In this document: piece after piece, positions 45,981-60,400 of the stretch
Position numbering within the stretch: position 1 is the first letter of the stretch
Layout of the letters: every line of letters begins with the position of its first letter
NCBI GenBank assembly: GCA_023078685.1
Contig: JALGAS010000005.1
Coordinates: forward strand, 1,922,001 to 1,986,000
Length of the DNA: 64,000 nt
Direction: 5' to 3'
Source of the DNA: Neopestalotiopsis rosae
Taxonomy: Eukaryota > Ascomycota > Sordariomycetes > Amphisphaeriales > Sporocadaceae
The notes under the pieces: generated by a model
What the model was told of the DNA's origin: nothing
The model's database searches: none
The model's input: the letters and a program-made list of their open reading frames with translations, nothing else
Translations under genes and position numbers: made by a program

Positions 45981-48425
45981 ATGGACGCCCACTCACTCAT
46001 CGGCGCCGCCTCCGCGTCGTTGAGCCCGACCTCCCCCGTCAGCGCCCGTCATGGCCCGGCCATGAAGAGGAAGAGGAGCATCGGCGGTCTCGACAGCAGT
46101 CCCGGCAGCGAAAATCCCGACAATGAGGACCAGTCCATGCTTGAGCGCGAAAAGAAGCGCCAACCCGGCGTCAAGCGCGCCTGCAACGAATGTCGACAAC
46201 AAAAGGTGAGTCAAAGACTATTGAATACATGAAATCAGAAAATACAGCATGGGATGGGGTCTGATGACCCACGACTCCAAAACTCAATTCCCAAGTGGGT
46301 GACGGGTTCAGGGTCCTGCGTATAAGTGCACGCACACATGGCACAGCTCCGAGACATGCATTGCGAAACCGACGCTAACACTGCTCTCGTGCTATAGTTG
46401 AGATGCGATGTCGTACAAGAGCCCTTCGCGAGTTGTTCGAGGTGCAATCGCCTCAAGCTCGAGTGCAAGATCGAGTCGAACTTCAAGCGCATTGGCAAGC
46501 GTAGCAAGCACGCCGAAATGGAAAAGGAGATCGATCGACTCCGGCGCAACATTGCCCAGGCCAGAGTACAAGGCTACACGATGGACGATGACCCCGACGA
46601 TTTCCAACATTCGCAACTCCAGTCTCCCATTGCCAACAGCGCTTATACACATACTCGAAATCCCTCCTTGATGGGCTCGGATGAGGCTGTGAATTCGCTC
46701 CTCACGCTCAAAAGGGGCGGCTCTTATAGCGTTGCAACGCATTATGCCTATGAGCTCGAGACTGTCCGCTTGACCGAAGGCGACGTCAACAGCCTGTTTA
46801 AGGAATTTTTCACACATTATCACCGCTTCCTGCCATTCCTCAATCCAGATCAACCTCCTGATCTCTACTTTCAGCAGCACGCCTTGCTCTTCTGGACCAT
46901 CATAGCCATTGCGTCGCGAAGATACCGAGCCAAGCCCATCTTGGCAGAGCTGGCCAGCGGCCCATTCCACAGGCTTCTCTGGGGCACAGTCGGCGACGTA
47001 CCGAATAGTTACTTTGTTGTCAAAGCACTGTGCTTGATTTGCACGTGGCCTCTTCCCACAAGCACTACCACGGCTGACCCTACTCACATACTTTGCGGAG
47101 TAATGATGAAAGCTGCCACTGGAATTGGTCTGCACCGGCCCAGCCATACACAGGACTTTTCTCGAGTCTCTGTCGAGCTGAATAAGGACCAGCTTCACGA
47201 CCGTGTCACGACGTGGGCCGTCTGCAATATTGTCGCACAGCATGTCGGCACAGGCTATGGCCAGCCCGCTTCGAGTCTCTATGATTGGACCCTCGCCATT
47301 CGGCCCGGTGAAGAAGGCCCCTTCACGCTCAGTACTGAGCTTGAGGCAAGGCTCAGAATAGAAAGATTCTGTGATAAGGTCTCTAAGGAAATGTACAGCA
47401 ACGCTAGTGACCCTCGAGGCGTTGCCGGCGATGAGCACCGCGCCATGCTGATGCGGGTCTATCGCCGGGACTACCAAGAGCTGCAAGCGTCCGTCATGTC
47501 GCAACACTTGTCATCAGTGGTTGAAGCTCATCTCAAAGCTGCAGCCGTGCATCTACGTCTCGCTGGTTTCTTTGACTCTAGCAAGACGCCCGGCTACATG
47601 GATGACTTGATGGGTTTGTGGCGTGCCATTACCAGTTTCTTGGATCTTCTTTTTCTGGACAGCAATATCGATATCCTGCTGTACGCCACCAACTACATGC
47701 AGCAAATGCTTGTGGCTGCTGGCTTTGCGCTCTTGAAGCTCATGCGATCGTTCTTTGCCAAGACAACGTCGGATTTCGAGCGTGGCAGGACCTTATTCCA
47801 CAACACGATCCAAGCAATCAGACGAACCAGTATACAGAACAATGATCTTCAGTGGAGATTGGCTGAGTTGATGGTTCAGATGTGGAATGGCGCGAGGATC
47901 GATCAAACCAAGACCTCCTATCATGAAACCGATCCGTTGGAGATTGACGATAGCCTCCAGCTCAAGGTCCGCTGTAGACACAGTATGAGTCTCGTGTTTG
48001 ATTCCATCTGGCGATGGAGAGAAGACTACCAGGCACAAGGTCGTGGATCGCTCGACTGTAAGTTTATTTCTTCTGTTTTCCTTGCGTTAGCACACCGCGT
48101 CCTCGTGGCGTAGGGAACTTACTAATACGAAACAGCACTTAAACAACCGACTAATCCGGACTCAGCTAACGAGTCGTCAGCATCTTCGACGCACCTGGAT
48201 AGCACACTCATGGCTCCCACAAACAATCTGCCCAATCTAATGGCTGCAAATGGCGCCTTGACGCCCAATGCCACGAGCGGAATGAACGCTGGACCAAGCA
48301 GCATGATTGCTGGTATAAACTATGGAAACGACCCGAACTATGACTTCTTTGATCCTCAACACTGGATGCTGGATGGATTGCTCGACTTTAACTACTCGTA
48401 CGCGCCACCTCTGGAAGGCATCTAG
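45981..48425 (+). CDS. Zn(II)2Cys6 transcription factor with fungal-specific regulatory domain, three exons
   Basis: Join 45981-46205, 46398-48057 and 48136-48425, 724 residues. The binuclear cluster is complete: Cys68, Cys71, Cys78, Cys88, Cys91 and Cys98 (spacing 2-6-9-2-6), with RACNECRQQKLRCD and SCSRCNRLKLEC. A basic linker (FKRIGKRSKHAEMEKEIDRL) and coiled coil follow for dimer formation. The middle region (about 150-500) is the fungal-specific regulatory domain type. The C-terminal exon encodes an Asn/Ser-rich tail ending in an aromatic-acidic stretch (HWMLDGLLDFNYSY), a likely activation segment. The cluster style resembles LEU3/WAR1/PrtT-like regulators, but target genes cannot be deduced. 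Intron 1 (192 nt) falls inside the cluster after Lys75; intron 2 has a TACTAATAC branch region. Start: first ATG in frame, with upstream in-frame codons lacking ATG. Confidence 0.92.
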
Positions 48426-51400
48426 GACGTGCCGAACTACACGAGTCAAAGTGATGGTAACGGCAGTATCATGAGCCATTCAACAAAAGGCACGCCTGTC
48501 ACGCCAGCAGATGAGAGTCAGGGGGAAACGCCCCTGGCAATCAGGACAGTTGTTGAAACCACCACAAATCACGCATCGGTATCATAATTATGGGTAGGCG
48601 CAAATCGGGGTCATCTTTGCAAAGCGAGGCACTTTGCTTCACTTTTGGAGCCACCAGGCGTGGGCTCAAAATGCTTCACTTTTATTCGTGTTTCTTATGA
48701 TTCTTTTTCTCTTATGGGCCACGATGAACGACTTTTCAACAGTGTGTCGAAAGCCAGCGGAGCGGGCGAGGCCAGATTCTTTCTGTCGTTGGCGATGTCT
48801 TAATACCCTTTATTTTTCCGTTCGCCTGGCATTTCCAAATCTTCTTGGCAGGGTTTCGGGTCTTTGTTATTCAAAGCCCAAGTAGCATTTCACTGGTGGG
48901 AAAAAAACAATTTGGTTTATGGGAACATTGGGAGCAAGAAGCAGCCCGAAGACCCCCAACAGAGATAGCATCAACCGTATGGGTATATAGGTATCAGCAA
49001 AAAAGATTATTACAAACAAGGCAACATCTATACATATCTTCTGTACGTGACCATGTAACAGCTTGCTGCAGACCTTGTGATCATGACACAAGATACAGGC
49101 TGCTGCAAGGAAGGGGCAAAAAAGAGCGGCCCGCTGCCGCCCCCGACGTTTTTTCTGCTTGCATTATCTCGAAGCATGAGTGAACTGGTGATTCTGCAGT
49201 ATGGGGGCGTTGCTTTCGGGAAATCCAATCGCATGAGATGCCGTACGTACATGATCTGCTTTTCTTCTTCGACTGTAGGGGGAGACAACGAAGCAACACA
49301 GAGATCCGCGTGATCACGGCATTTCTACTTTCCCTCCTTCTTTTCGTTCCATTTTGCCCCCCAATCCTTCCAGCATGCATATATGTGCGTTGTTTAGTGA
49401 TCACGCCGCCACGTTGCAGACATTGAACAGTTTGGGGTCTGCCGTGTTTCAAATTGTTTTGACGGGACCGAGAGATGGGACGGAAAAGAAGAGAGTTGAA
49501 TGTTTTTGGTCATCTTGTTATACATTTGCCTAATCCGTATGTATTCACGTGTGTTAATTTACATCTACGATCCAGTAAGAACGGGGAGCATTGTCTATAC
49601 ACAAAGGTCAAAGCAAGAGAAGGGGGGCTTGCTTTGGATCCCTCTAAAAATGGGTTTCTACTTATTAAATCGTGAAATATAGAGTGAATGACCATTTTCC
49701 CAAAGGAGACTTTTTTTTTTTCATTCATTCCGCCCTTCCCCGGAAACATAAAAAAAAAAGATAGAGATCTGAATCCTTCCAAACTAAGTGCAAAGGTGAG
49801 GAAGAGTGGGAAAAGCTGGAGATGGCTTAGGAAAGGTTTGTTTCTATTTTCTCTTCATCACACGGTGCTGGAAGCGGATTTCTGAAAGCGGGTACAATTT
49901 TCGAGCGATACCCAAGAAAGTCAAACTACGTACTTCGTAGATCAATCATGCTGCCCCTCCTGGACGGGAATGAAGGCAGACGGGGGAAAAACAAGAGGGT
50001 ACAAAGGAATAGATCGGAGCATAACGCTACCAAGTTCAGGCTTGTAGATTTTCTCTCTACCTACTTACTACCTTACTCATGCATTACCTCATGTGTGCTG
50101 GTACGAGGATATGGGAACGTCAATAGAGGAGAAAGCGTAAAAAATCGAATGTATGAATAAATAGAACTAGGGGTGGGGAGGGAACGTGCATCGCAACCCG
50201 CAGCGCATGGGCATACACCTGGGCTGCTGGGTGATCAGGGTAGGTATGGGAGCACAACATGATTCCTTCTGCAAAAGCCCCAGTAAAATTTGTGGTGCGA
50301 CGATACCACTCACTTACTTCTGCCTCTACATTGCATGTGCCTACATACATGCTCGGTCAACCAAGAAATGGGGTATCTATTACTGTAATGCTTGTTGTTG
50401 TGGTCCCGGGAAGAGTGGATAGGATTGTTGCGTTGCAGGCGAAAGACAAGACAGAAAAAAGACCAGGAACGTGGAGCGAGACAAAGCAAAGAGAAAACGT
50501 GTTGGCTCGCTGCTTTCAATCAGGGCTCTCGGCACGGCCTCTGCTCTTCAGTCTTCTCTTTTTTTGCGGGTCGCCATGTTCACCAAAGTCGAGACTCCAG
50601 TCGGTTCTTGGGGCTTAGGGGGGTAACAGCTGCAGTATCTTTGGGTTGTCGCGTCATTTGGCTCCAGAGTCGGCTTCACCCCAGTGGTGCCTTGTATGCT
50701 CCAAATTGAAAGCTGGGCCGGGGCCATGTCCAGACTATGCGCATCATTTTCATCATAGCACATGTCACATACAGAGGGGGGTTACTTACATCATAGGAAC
50801 CCAAGGCAACATTGAACTCTGTCTGGACATTTCATGAGCGCAAATTAGGCATCGGGCAAACAATTCGTCCCTTATCGGTCTTCTTTTCATCGATTCTCTT
50901 GATTCCTTGCCTGTAGCCTTCCCCCCTGGAGGACCCCCCGAGTCTTCGACGGCAGGATTCGTGGGCCATGTTGCAATGGCGGCGGAGAGCGTGGTATTCC
51001 TCCAAATACCTCTGTAAGTTATGGCCTGGCTGGATCATCATGCATGAAGAGTACCTTAGCGACGGGAAGCCCCGCGAACGCAAAAATTCATCGCCACGAG
51101 AGAGAGGCACTGGAATGAGCGCAACCTTAGCTTGTTGTTCCTTGGGCGGTTTCGCAATGGCTCCATCAAATGTCCCCTCTTCAAGGCTGAAAGTGTACAA
51201 ATGCTTGCCGTGTCAAACAAAGAAGTGGCCGCTTCCAAGTCAGCCAGGTGACACAGAACCGTGCGTGTATTGCCGCCATAGCCGCGCTTACCGCAGAACC
51301 ACGTAGCGGTGCGAGCCGTCCGTTCTTGTTAGCAAAACAAAATTGAGTTGAAGAAGTGTAATCTTAGATCCTGCAAACGACGATTTGCCAAAGAACTAAC

Positions 51401-54400
51401 ATGTCTGCATCTGCCCAATTGGAAACAGAAACCCGCCTTGGCATCATGGCAGACGGGCACACACAAATACCCCATGGGACCTGGGTGTTTTGTGACTGGC
51501 CCCCAACCCCTCCTTCAGGCTGCAACGTAATCTCACGGCGAGCCAGCGTTCACAGACCAATGGAATCCTTCACACAACGCTCGTAGGGCAGACAAATCAT
51601 AAGACGATGCTCGAAATCAGCTTGATAGGAGACGGAGTTGCCTGTCTGGAACTACCGCTATACTCTGTGCGCTCGCGAGCCACGACGTGCTGACTATTTG
51701 GATGATGATGCTTCTCGATGCCGAAAAGGCATGGGTATGTGACTTGATGTAACGCAGAGAAGTCGAAAAAGGTACCATGCCACTGCGCGACTGGCTTGAA
51801 AATCCGAGCAAGCAATCTCCATACGCTTGCCTACAAGGCAGTACAAATTTGAACATGTCGCGGATACTTTGGAATAGGAAGTATGTAGCGAGGACGGAAG
51901 ACAGTTTGCTGGTGGACTTTACGAACGTAGTCCGCCTTCTGTGTAAGACGATTGGCTGGAAATATCCTGTCCTATAGCTAGCGGAGGAGGATTAAGCTGA
52001 CCCGTTAGTGGTGACGCTACCGAATGCGGCCCGGTCGGCAGCCCGCGCGGGCCTCCTCGGAAGGCATTCTTCATGTTTGAATGGGACCATGCAAAAAGTC
52101 GGCGTGACCGATTCATCGAATGTTCTTCTGTCGCACAAAGTAGAGAAACGTCTTTGAGGTTTGTTAGCAGGAATCTCCCTCCTGGCCTCGAAAGAGGCGG
52201 CCCAGAGACCCAACCGAGCGGCCTAGTCGCGGCCACCACCTTGGACCCCTCGGGGCTGTTCATGATGCGGCCCATTTGAACGGCCACCTGTGGAGTACGG
52301 TATCCCCACCGCAGCGAATTATGTCGCGAAGCAAGGTCCTCATGTCATCTTAAGCGCGATGGTAATGTGCTTGAGGCCGCAGATCTTGGGGACGAGTAAG
52401 GCATTCTTCTTTCTAAATCATCTTCCGACTCCATATAGTAGATTCGCATATCGCATATCGCATATCGCTGTCCCTGTACCCGTAGTCTACCATGCATGCT
52501 ACGGCGCAGCAATCGTGCCGTTCTGCTGATGCTGCACAGCAATTGGGCGGTACTTGCGTCTGCCATCAACTGGAAAAGTTCTCCTTGAAGTCCATACACC
52601 AATCACGAATGCATTCAGGGTCGGCATTGAGTAATGAACTCCAAGTAATAGATGGACCCAGCGGCCATCAGTCCGCTTTCGACTTGCAGTGCAACGGCGA
52701 CAAGTCGTTTCTCTCCGAAGAATGAAACCCAGTCGGCACACCTCCGGCGTGACCGATGCAAGTGAATACACCGAATGGCTTCAGGGGATGATACTGAGGA
52801 GTGACTCGAGACTAATGAATGTTTAGGAGTGTATCATCCAAGAACTATAGCCCCAGATGGACAGGAAGGTGCATATCGCTTGCAGAATATCCTCATCCAG
52901 GGGTCGGAAACTTGTAGCTAGTCATTCTTCAATTGCTTCGGCTTGTGCCTCTAAAGACTTTCGTGGCTCGACCACTATAGGTTGAGATATCGTCATGGGT
53001 GGATATGTATGCTGTGCGGAACAGCAGAAATCATCTGCCTCCTTAATGGTTGTTTGTTCTGTTCTTAGTTTGCAGCGAGCACTATTGATCTAATATCTTA
53101 TCTTTAGCGTCAGTTCAAGCAAATGATATATACTCTCCAAGAAGCCTTATATGCAAAAAGCTTACAATGTAGGCAAGGGAGATAGGGGGAAGATGTGTTT
53201 GCTGATATGAGAGCAAGTATCGATGAACTCGCCGAATCCCTGGGAAAGTGCCTATGACGAATGGGGAAGAATTCTTTCACTCGCACTTGATGGTTCAAAT
53301 TTGACGGCAGCTAATCGTGCCCCCGAGAACGCCAGAGACAAGAAGTTCAAGTGATTGTCCACAGGTATTCGACAGGATACTCAGAGCCAGTTCCGTCGCT
53401 TAGTGAACCCATATCTCTGTGACCCGTTACCGCGTCTTGTGAAACCTCAGTCAGGAAGGGAGGGAAGCCAACAGAGACACCAGTTGGCGCGTTCCTGTAT
53501 GCATTGTCTAAAATTGGAGTTAAATATTGGAGTCAAGGAAGCCTAGCGGACGACGCAGCTCGCCTCCATAGTTCTCGAGAATAGGACTTGATCTGCGCTG
53601 GTACTTGTCGCGACTTGACTCACATCAAGCAAGATACCTTGTTTTTCACTGGGTCATTACCAACAGGGATCTTGACCGCCGTTGGTTCTCTGATATCGTT
53701 TCTGACAATAATAGCTGGGTGCGATATTGTAACATTGGATTGGGACCAGAGTCGACCGTAATCAGCGAGGCTCCGGTCGTGGTACATTTGTCAATATTCC
53801 ATGCCTCTAGATCTGTGCATCACTCCAAGGCATCATCTTCACTACCAAGATTACAGACTTTGGCGCTAGTAGATTGAGCAATCATAGCCTTGAAGGGTCT
53901 GCTCAGATCTGATCAGATTGATTATGAGCATGGCACTAGTGTAGGTGGGAAGGAATCGTAATGTGCTTGTCGACTGGGCTAAGCGATCAAGCGCTCGGCT
54001 CCGCGTAAGACGGCAAGCAGCAAGGAGTACGGCTCCATTCCTGGACAACGGCACTTGATTCTCAGGTGTTGTTTAGGCTGGTCCACGTGGAATGTAAACT
54101 CCATGTGCCGTATACCATCATATCATGTCGCTTCGCGGCAAAATCTGCCGCCCATCCAGTCATTTCCATGACTGTCGGATGAGGACAGAATAGCGATGGC
54201 AAAGCTGGCGCGCATGGTGTGGCCTACATGCAGTTTGACCTCAAATGTGCCGACAGACGCTCCGCACCGTCGTCATGCCCATCATTGGATAGTTTGGTTT
54301 AGATGTTGCTCATAGAGCTCGATTCTCGTACACGGGGGTTCATCCCGTGCGCCTCGAGTCTCGAATATGCAGAGCGCGCCAATCTGCAAGAAAATGGAGC

Positions 54401-57400
54401 CCGTCGCGCCTGTCCTGCGATAAGGTAGTTTGTGTCTTGCCCAGCTTTTTGAGGCGTCTGCGGCATTTGATACAGATGAATACCCGCGTCTTGATCTGGA
54501 GATCGCGACAAATGCGTCAAGCTCCGCCGAAAGAGTGAGCACATGAATGCCAGATCAAGGAATGGGTGTAGAGATTCATGTTGCGTAACGACGGATCCGA
54601 TGGTGCGGTCTCAGCGCTTGCTTGCAGGTCTAACCATGGCAAACTCGGACAAGGCTCAAGGCTGGTTGTGTAAGGCGTTCTCTTCGAGTGTCGAGTGTCG
54701 AGTTCAAAATCCGACGAATCAAATGAACGAAGAAAGCGGATTCTCGTAGAGTTTGAGCTCAAAATCCGACCAATCAAAACAGGCGAGGAACAGCGGAGGG
54801 CACCATACTTGATCTAGTTGCGGCCTGGGAGATGACCCTGGAAGGCTGAATGTCGGAAGCTCGTCCATGCTACGAAGGCATGTCTGCGGCACAGCCTCCA
54901 TTGCGAATGAGGAGCCATGGTGCGTTAAATCTCGTCACGTCAAGAGCTTTGGCTTCTTAGCTATCGATACGGAACAGCACGAGCGGCGCTTGTTGAACCA
55001 ATAGCAAGGTGGTCGATCTAGTGAGGGCGACCCCAGACCATTGGCGGAAAAAGAAGAGAAGGAGAACTTCTCGAGTCCCAACTATTCGGAATCCAATTGA
55101 AAGTATGTTGGTCGAGGCATTGCACAAAGAGCGCGCGGCTAAAAATTGGCCGTTGTTGTTGGGTGACTACGGACAGCACAGCACAGACAGCGATCTCATC
55201 GGCGACCCTGGGTCGGTCCACTGCTTGCTCGTTCTCTCACATACAAGCATAGCGCAGAACGGTGTAGACTCCAGAGGAGGGACGGCAGGACGGTAGGTAG
55301 GTATGGGGGTTTATCGATGTTTGGCCCCCACCGTGGCTAACCGTTTCCAAAGCCGCGAACCAAACTGTCGGGCTCCTCTTGATTGGTTGTGTTCCGACAT
55401 CCTAGGCCTGCCAATGTGGATGCATGATGCATGCGTACCTAGCACTTTGAGTTCTTATGGGAGGGTGGCGCGACTTTCGGCAAGTATGCTCACGGTGCGT
55501 CTGTCTCAAACTCGCACGTGGCCGTCAAAGTAGCACATCAATGACCAGATTGATGTGCTCCATACAGCCATGATATGCCTGCCGACTTTGCGCATCCGGT
55601 ACTTGTTTGCACCTTTTGCATGCCCTGTCCGGCTCGATCATCCCCATCCCATTGATCAACCCGTGGACCATGCCGCCAGACACGTCGCTTCCGGTCCTCT
55701 CCCACTCGCTCGCTGTCTGCCCTACGCGTTTCGCTACGTGGGCGGGCAGACACGCTGGTAACGAACGGCACACAGAAGACTCTGACGGCTTTAGGAGATT
55801 GATCGTCCGAGAGTGATTGTCCGAGAGCAGCAAGAGATCGAAAGCAGTCTAGCACATGCTGCAGCATCTAGGTCATTTACCGCTCTTTGTTGCCTGAGCC
55901 AGCGTGCCGGTAGCTCGCTGCCCAGTGAACAGCATGCGTGTCGATGCGACACTGGTCTCTGCCCCAGTTGCTGCCGGCAAAGCACCCGCTTTCAGACCAG
56001 TGTCTTTCTTACGCGCGACAACAGACGCCGCCGCAGGATGTTGGTTGTCATCACAAGATCGCAGAGCAATTAAACAGAATTCGATTGTTTGTAGATGTGC
56101 GCAGATATCTAAGCGCGCTTCAATGAGAGCTTTGCTGCTTCGGGCCGCGAATTCGACAACTAGTCTGCAGAAAGTTACTCGAGGAGAGCAACATCGAATG
56201 TTCGCAGCACATGTGCAGGTGCAAAGCGACCAGCGTCACACCCGCTAAGTAGTCTGTCAAGAGGGCGCCGGCGGCATAGACAGCATTGCTCGTCTCGGCA
56301 GGCCGAAAATACCATGCTGCACAAGAGCTGGTGCCGCGGGTGGAGCTGGATCTGTATCCGGAAACCTCGCAGGCGATCTCGACGTGTGGGAAGCGAAGTT
56401 GCAAGAGGCACTTTCGGCAATAGCAATCCACGGCTGACAAGACTTTTGGCACTTTGATCAAGTCAATCCCCGAAAGTTCGTTTCCATTCCGTGTGCTATC
56501 TGTCTTGATGTCGTGGGGAAGATGGCGCTCTTTTTCTGGAAGTGTCATTGTGGTGGTGGTGGTGGTCGACTTTGGCGAGTTAAGCTGCCTTGGCTATCTA
56601 GTTTGTGTGCCTCAAAATCTACGGGGCGCAAGCTCAAGCTTCGTGGGGGCCGAGCTCGGAATAGCAATCATCTGCCCGGCGACTGGCGCGTCTGCAGAAG
56701 GTGCAAGGTACTGTACGTACGTAGTTCAGGAAGGTATATACTTGTATCAACCCATTCGTACCTGCTGCCTCCCCATTACCAAGCAAATGGCTGGAGCATG
56801 AGCTACATACGTACGTTACGTCGGTACATATTCCAACCAAACGGGTATGCAGCACATGCACCGTAGTGACAAGATAGCACAGCATAATACAACCCACGAG
56901 TGTGACTCAGCATTGACCTCCGCAAGCAATTTGTGTCTCAACCCTTCAGAACAAGCGTTGATCTATGCAGTAAACGTCTGATTGCTCCTTAAGCGAACAA
57001 GCTCAAGGGTACGCTGGTCGGTCTGGTTCTATGGTGGACTGATTGTAATGGCACGAGTAATTACCAGGTAGGTCGTAGTTTACCAGATAGCACTTGAGAT
57101 CTCTCCCCCAAAAAGGCCGAACGCTAGAGACGCCAGACATCTGGGCATCTGGTGGCTCCAGGCACTCAGTACTACCCTACCGGTTACCTTGGCCTTCAGT
57201 GCTAAGCTATGTATAGCTTCTCCGCTTACAAACTCTGTCGCACTTACCCAACAGGGAGAATGGACCTCTCATCGAACCTGACTCGCAGTCTGCCTAAGAA
57301 AGAATGAGAATCAAAACAATTGATAAAAACCAGCCGGGAACATCGTCGCTCTGAGGTCGTGTAGAATGAACTTGTCTCCACGATCGGGAGATGAATCAAT

Positions 57401-60400
57401 CGGGAGTACAGCCGCCTTATTACCCCCCACTAGCTATCTTGTGGTGCACATTTTGGTCTCCAGCACATAGAGCCGGGTAGCCTTGACGTGGAGTCAAGCT
57501 TGAGCACAGATCCAATCTCAAATTGACGGGTTCATCCTTGGCCAGCCGTTTGATGGTTGCCGCGGACTTGCATTGCTCCATCCGCGACTATACCCAGTAC
57601 ACAGACCCCTAGGTACCACTTGATCCCCTCCTGATTGGGGTTTACATGTAGATACAGACCAAGTTTGCCGTTGTGTTGAAAGAACCCTGATGATATTCTT
57701 CTTTCCTAGTTCACATGGGCCACGAAAAGAGCTGATTCGAGATGAAGTGATCAGCAGTGGCCTTTTGGCACTCAAGTCTTGTAGGGCTGTTACCGTGTGT
57801 GTTGGTAGGTATGTGAGCAAATGTCACAAAGTTCTATGCATCTCAGGGAATAACTTGGTGAAGATCAAATTCTGCCTTGCTGTATAGTCAATACAGATAG
57901 ATTATGCTCCGCTGCGCGTTCCATGACCAGGTGATCTCGCCACGCTTCAATATTCGTTTGTATTCTGTTCTGCACCGCCAGGTCGATCAATTTTCTGCGG
58001 TGAGTCCACGTTTCATGGAAAGGAGGCATGGTCCTTTTTGCCATCTCGGTCACCAGAGCTCTCATAGGTTACCGGTGGTAGGTTTTTATGCACTGCAAGC
58101 AGCTCCGTACATACATCATTCTCGCTGCACATGATTATGTGAGATAGCGTGATTTGGGCAGTGATCTGTACGTTCAACTCTCTGCCGGGAACAAGTCTGA
58201 TGATCTATCTCCACGAGACAAACGGTTCGGGGAAATTTGTAATTCTTCAAGCCACAATCTGATCGTGCTTCGCTTGGTAGCTAATGAATCTATCTCATGC
58301 TGCAAACCGCCCTGAGAGTTGAACCCACTGTCCTGCCAACCTAACGATTAAGGAAATTAAGGTTTCGTCGCCATTTGTCGCTCAGTGTGGGATGGGTTGA
58401 CCAAGCACCACAAGCAAAAAGAGGGCTGGAGTCTACTATGCCGAGCTGCACCTATATCGAGTGGAGGAATAGGCTGCCCTGCGGCGGATTGCCCTCTTTC
58501 CGGCTCTCTCTCGGCATCCCTTGTCCACCAAAGGCATCATAGGTAGGTAGGGTCGGTCGGTGGACATGGAAGCGACCTACCTGTATCCTACCTTACCTAG
58601 GGACGCTACTACCACTACGACTAGCTAATCGCGCTCGGCACGTCCCCTACTAGCCAATTCACGGGAACGTCAGCCGTTATCCGTCCAAGCCGCGTGCCTG
58701 GATTGACCCTGTCGGGCTGATCTAGACACGCCAAAGGGCTGCGGATCGCCCGCCTTCTGCGTTCGACAAGTCGACTTATTACATACTACACATACATGAC
58801 CCGGGAGTTTTGCAGTGAAATCGTCAATGATATTTACACGTCCACTTTCAGGCCATCATTGGTCGGTCGCTTGCCACAGCGCAGTGTGCGGCAGGCAGGT
58901 CCTCCGACCACTCATCAAGCGGCATCATCCCAGGACAACGAAAACGCAACTTCGCTCTGGCAAATGATCCCTTGCAAGTAATTAATACAATTAATTACCC
59001 AGCATGCTAGGCAGCTAATCTCCGCTTTTCACAGCAGATGATGTCCTCTATCTTGCTCTCTCTTTGCATAAAGAACGTTGAAAAAGTCGTGACCGATGAA
59101 CGTGAGTGGCTGCACGGAACTTCAAGGGCGGTGGCCAAGTGGTCAAGGCCATGCACGTATAGTCGATGGCTACGTGCTGGATTGGCTTCTTTTGCGAGCT
59201 GGGGATTTTCTGCTTCTTCCCCTTCTCCTGCTTTTGCGTTCCCCTTACGTCGTCTTCCATGGATGTGCAGCCCCTCCTCCTGTTCTGGTTTCGAAGGTTT
59301 AGGAGGTGGATGTATGTACCTAGGTAGTTAACCTGGGTGGATAGGCATAGGCAGCCTAGGAGGACAAGACTGCCCGTGACTGGCTCTGGGAGGGAAGAGG
59401 GCTCGGGACGCTTTGGACGGTTCAAAGTTCCCACCCATCCTGGTTGCGCACAGTGCTTGTACTTTTGGACCCAAACGAGTTTAATGCAAATGCTACCCAA
59501 TGCCAGCAAACGTGCTCGTCTCGTCTCGTTTTAGTCTTAGTTGGGGTAGGTTATACATCGCGGCACCGCAACTGCCTAGGTACCTTGCCTACCCTTTACT
59601 TTTAGTATACCGTCACTAGCTACCTCCATCAAAGGCCCGCCTAACGATGGGCCCAGGGAATGGATCAAATGGATGTCTGCTCTCCACGATCCTTTTTTCC
59701 CACCCGTCGGCTCGCTAGCATTCCCCTCTGTTCTCTGTGCTCTTCTGTTCTGTTCTGGCCCTTGAGGTAGTATCATGGGTAGGTAGGTAGATGGGGCTTA
59801 TACGCAATACAACGCTTCGACACCAGACGGAAAGCACGACCTCGATACTTAGCTTAGCTTGCAAACATTTCGTGCTTTGTGCTTTTTTCTTCCAGTTGAG
59901 AGTGGCAGTCGCAATACACCATTACACCGCAAATGTAGTCTTTTTCTCCAAGTAGAACCAAACTCCAACTCCAAATCCCACCTTGGAGCCTTGCTGAGCC
60001 TTGCTAAGCCTTCCCATCTGGCCGGGCCGGACGGCCATAGCCAGTCACTTTAGGCGCTGATGGTCGCATATGAGCAAACCGTGGGCCGACGGTCGTCGAC
60101 TTTTTCTTCTCAACCACTTTGGGAAGGCCGTGATGGTCATCTCTCGCTCGAGAAGATCCACTCGCGTCTGTCAATGGGATCATTCTTGGTACCGGCTCAG
60201 GTACACGGCGGCTATTATGCATACCAGTCTTCCTTATGCATCACCACCCACCAAGGGTATCTCACCCCCGTTGCCCGGTGGCTCTCGAGACAAGCCCCCA
60301 AAGATCCAAGTCCCTTGTCGTTTATCTATGGGTCTATCCCGGTACATAGCACGCTGATCAGATGAGGTCGACTTTGTACCATGAGGTATTGCAGGGCCCT

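Noticed and set aside
46392..47507. 371-codon minus-strand ORF across the Zn(II)2Cys6 gene
   Set aside because: It is the antisense shadow of exon 2, whose plus-strand protein has clear domains.
51184..51306. Zn(II)2Cys6-like stretch (KCLPCQTKK...PCVYC) on the plus strand
   Set aside because: Only four of the six cysteines are present and there is no surrounding basic linker or coiled coil.
59128..59295. A-box-like (TGGCCAAGTGGT) and loosely B-box-like (GGTTTCGAAG) elements suggesting a tRNA
   Set aside because: No matching acceptor stem or anticodon arm can be drawn, and the spacing and second box are poor.
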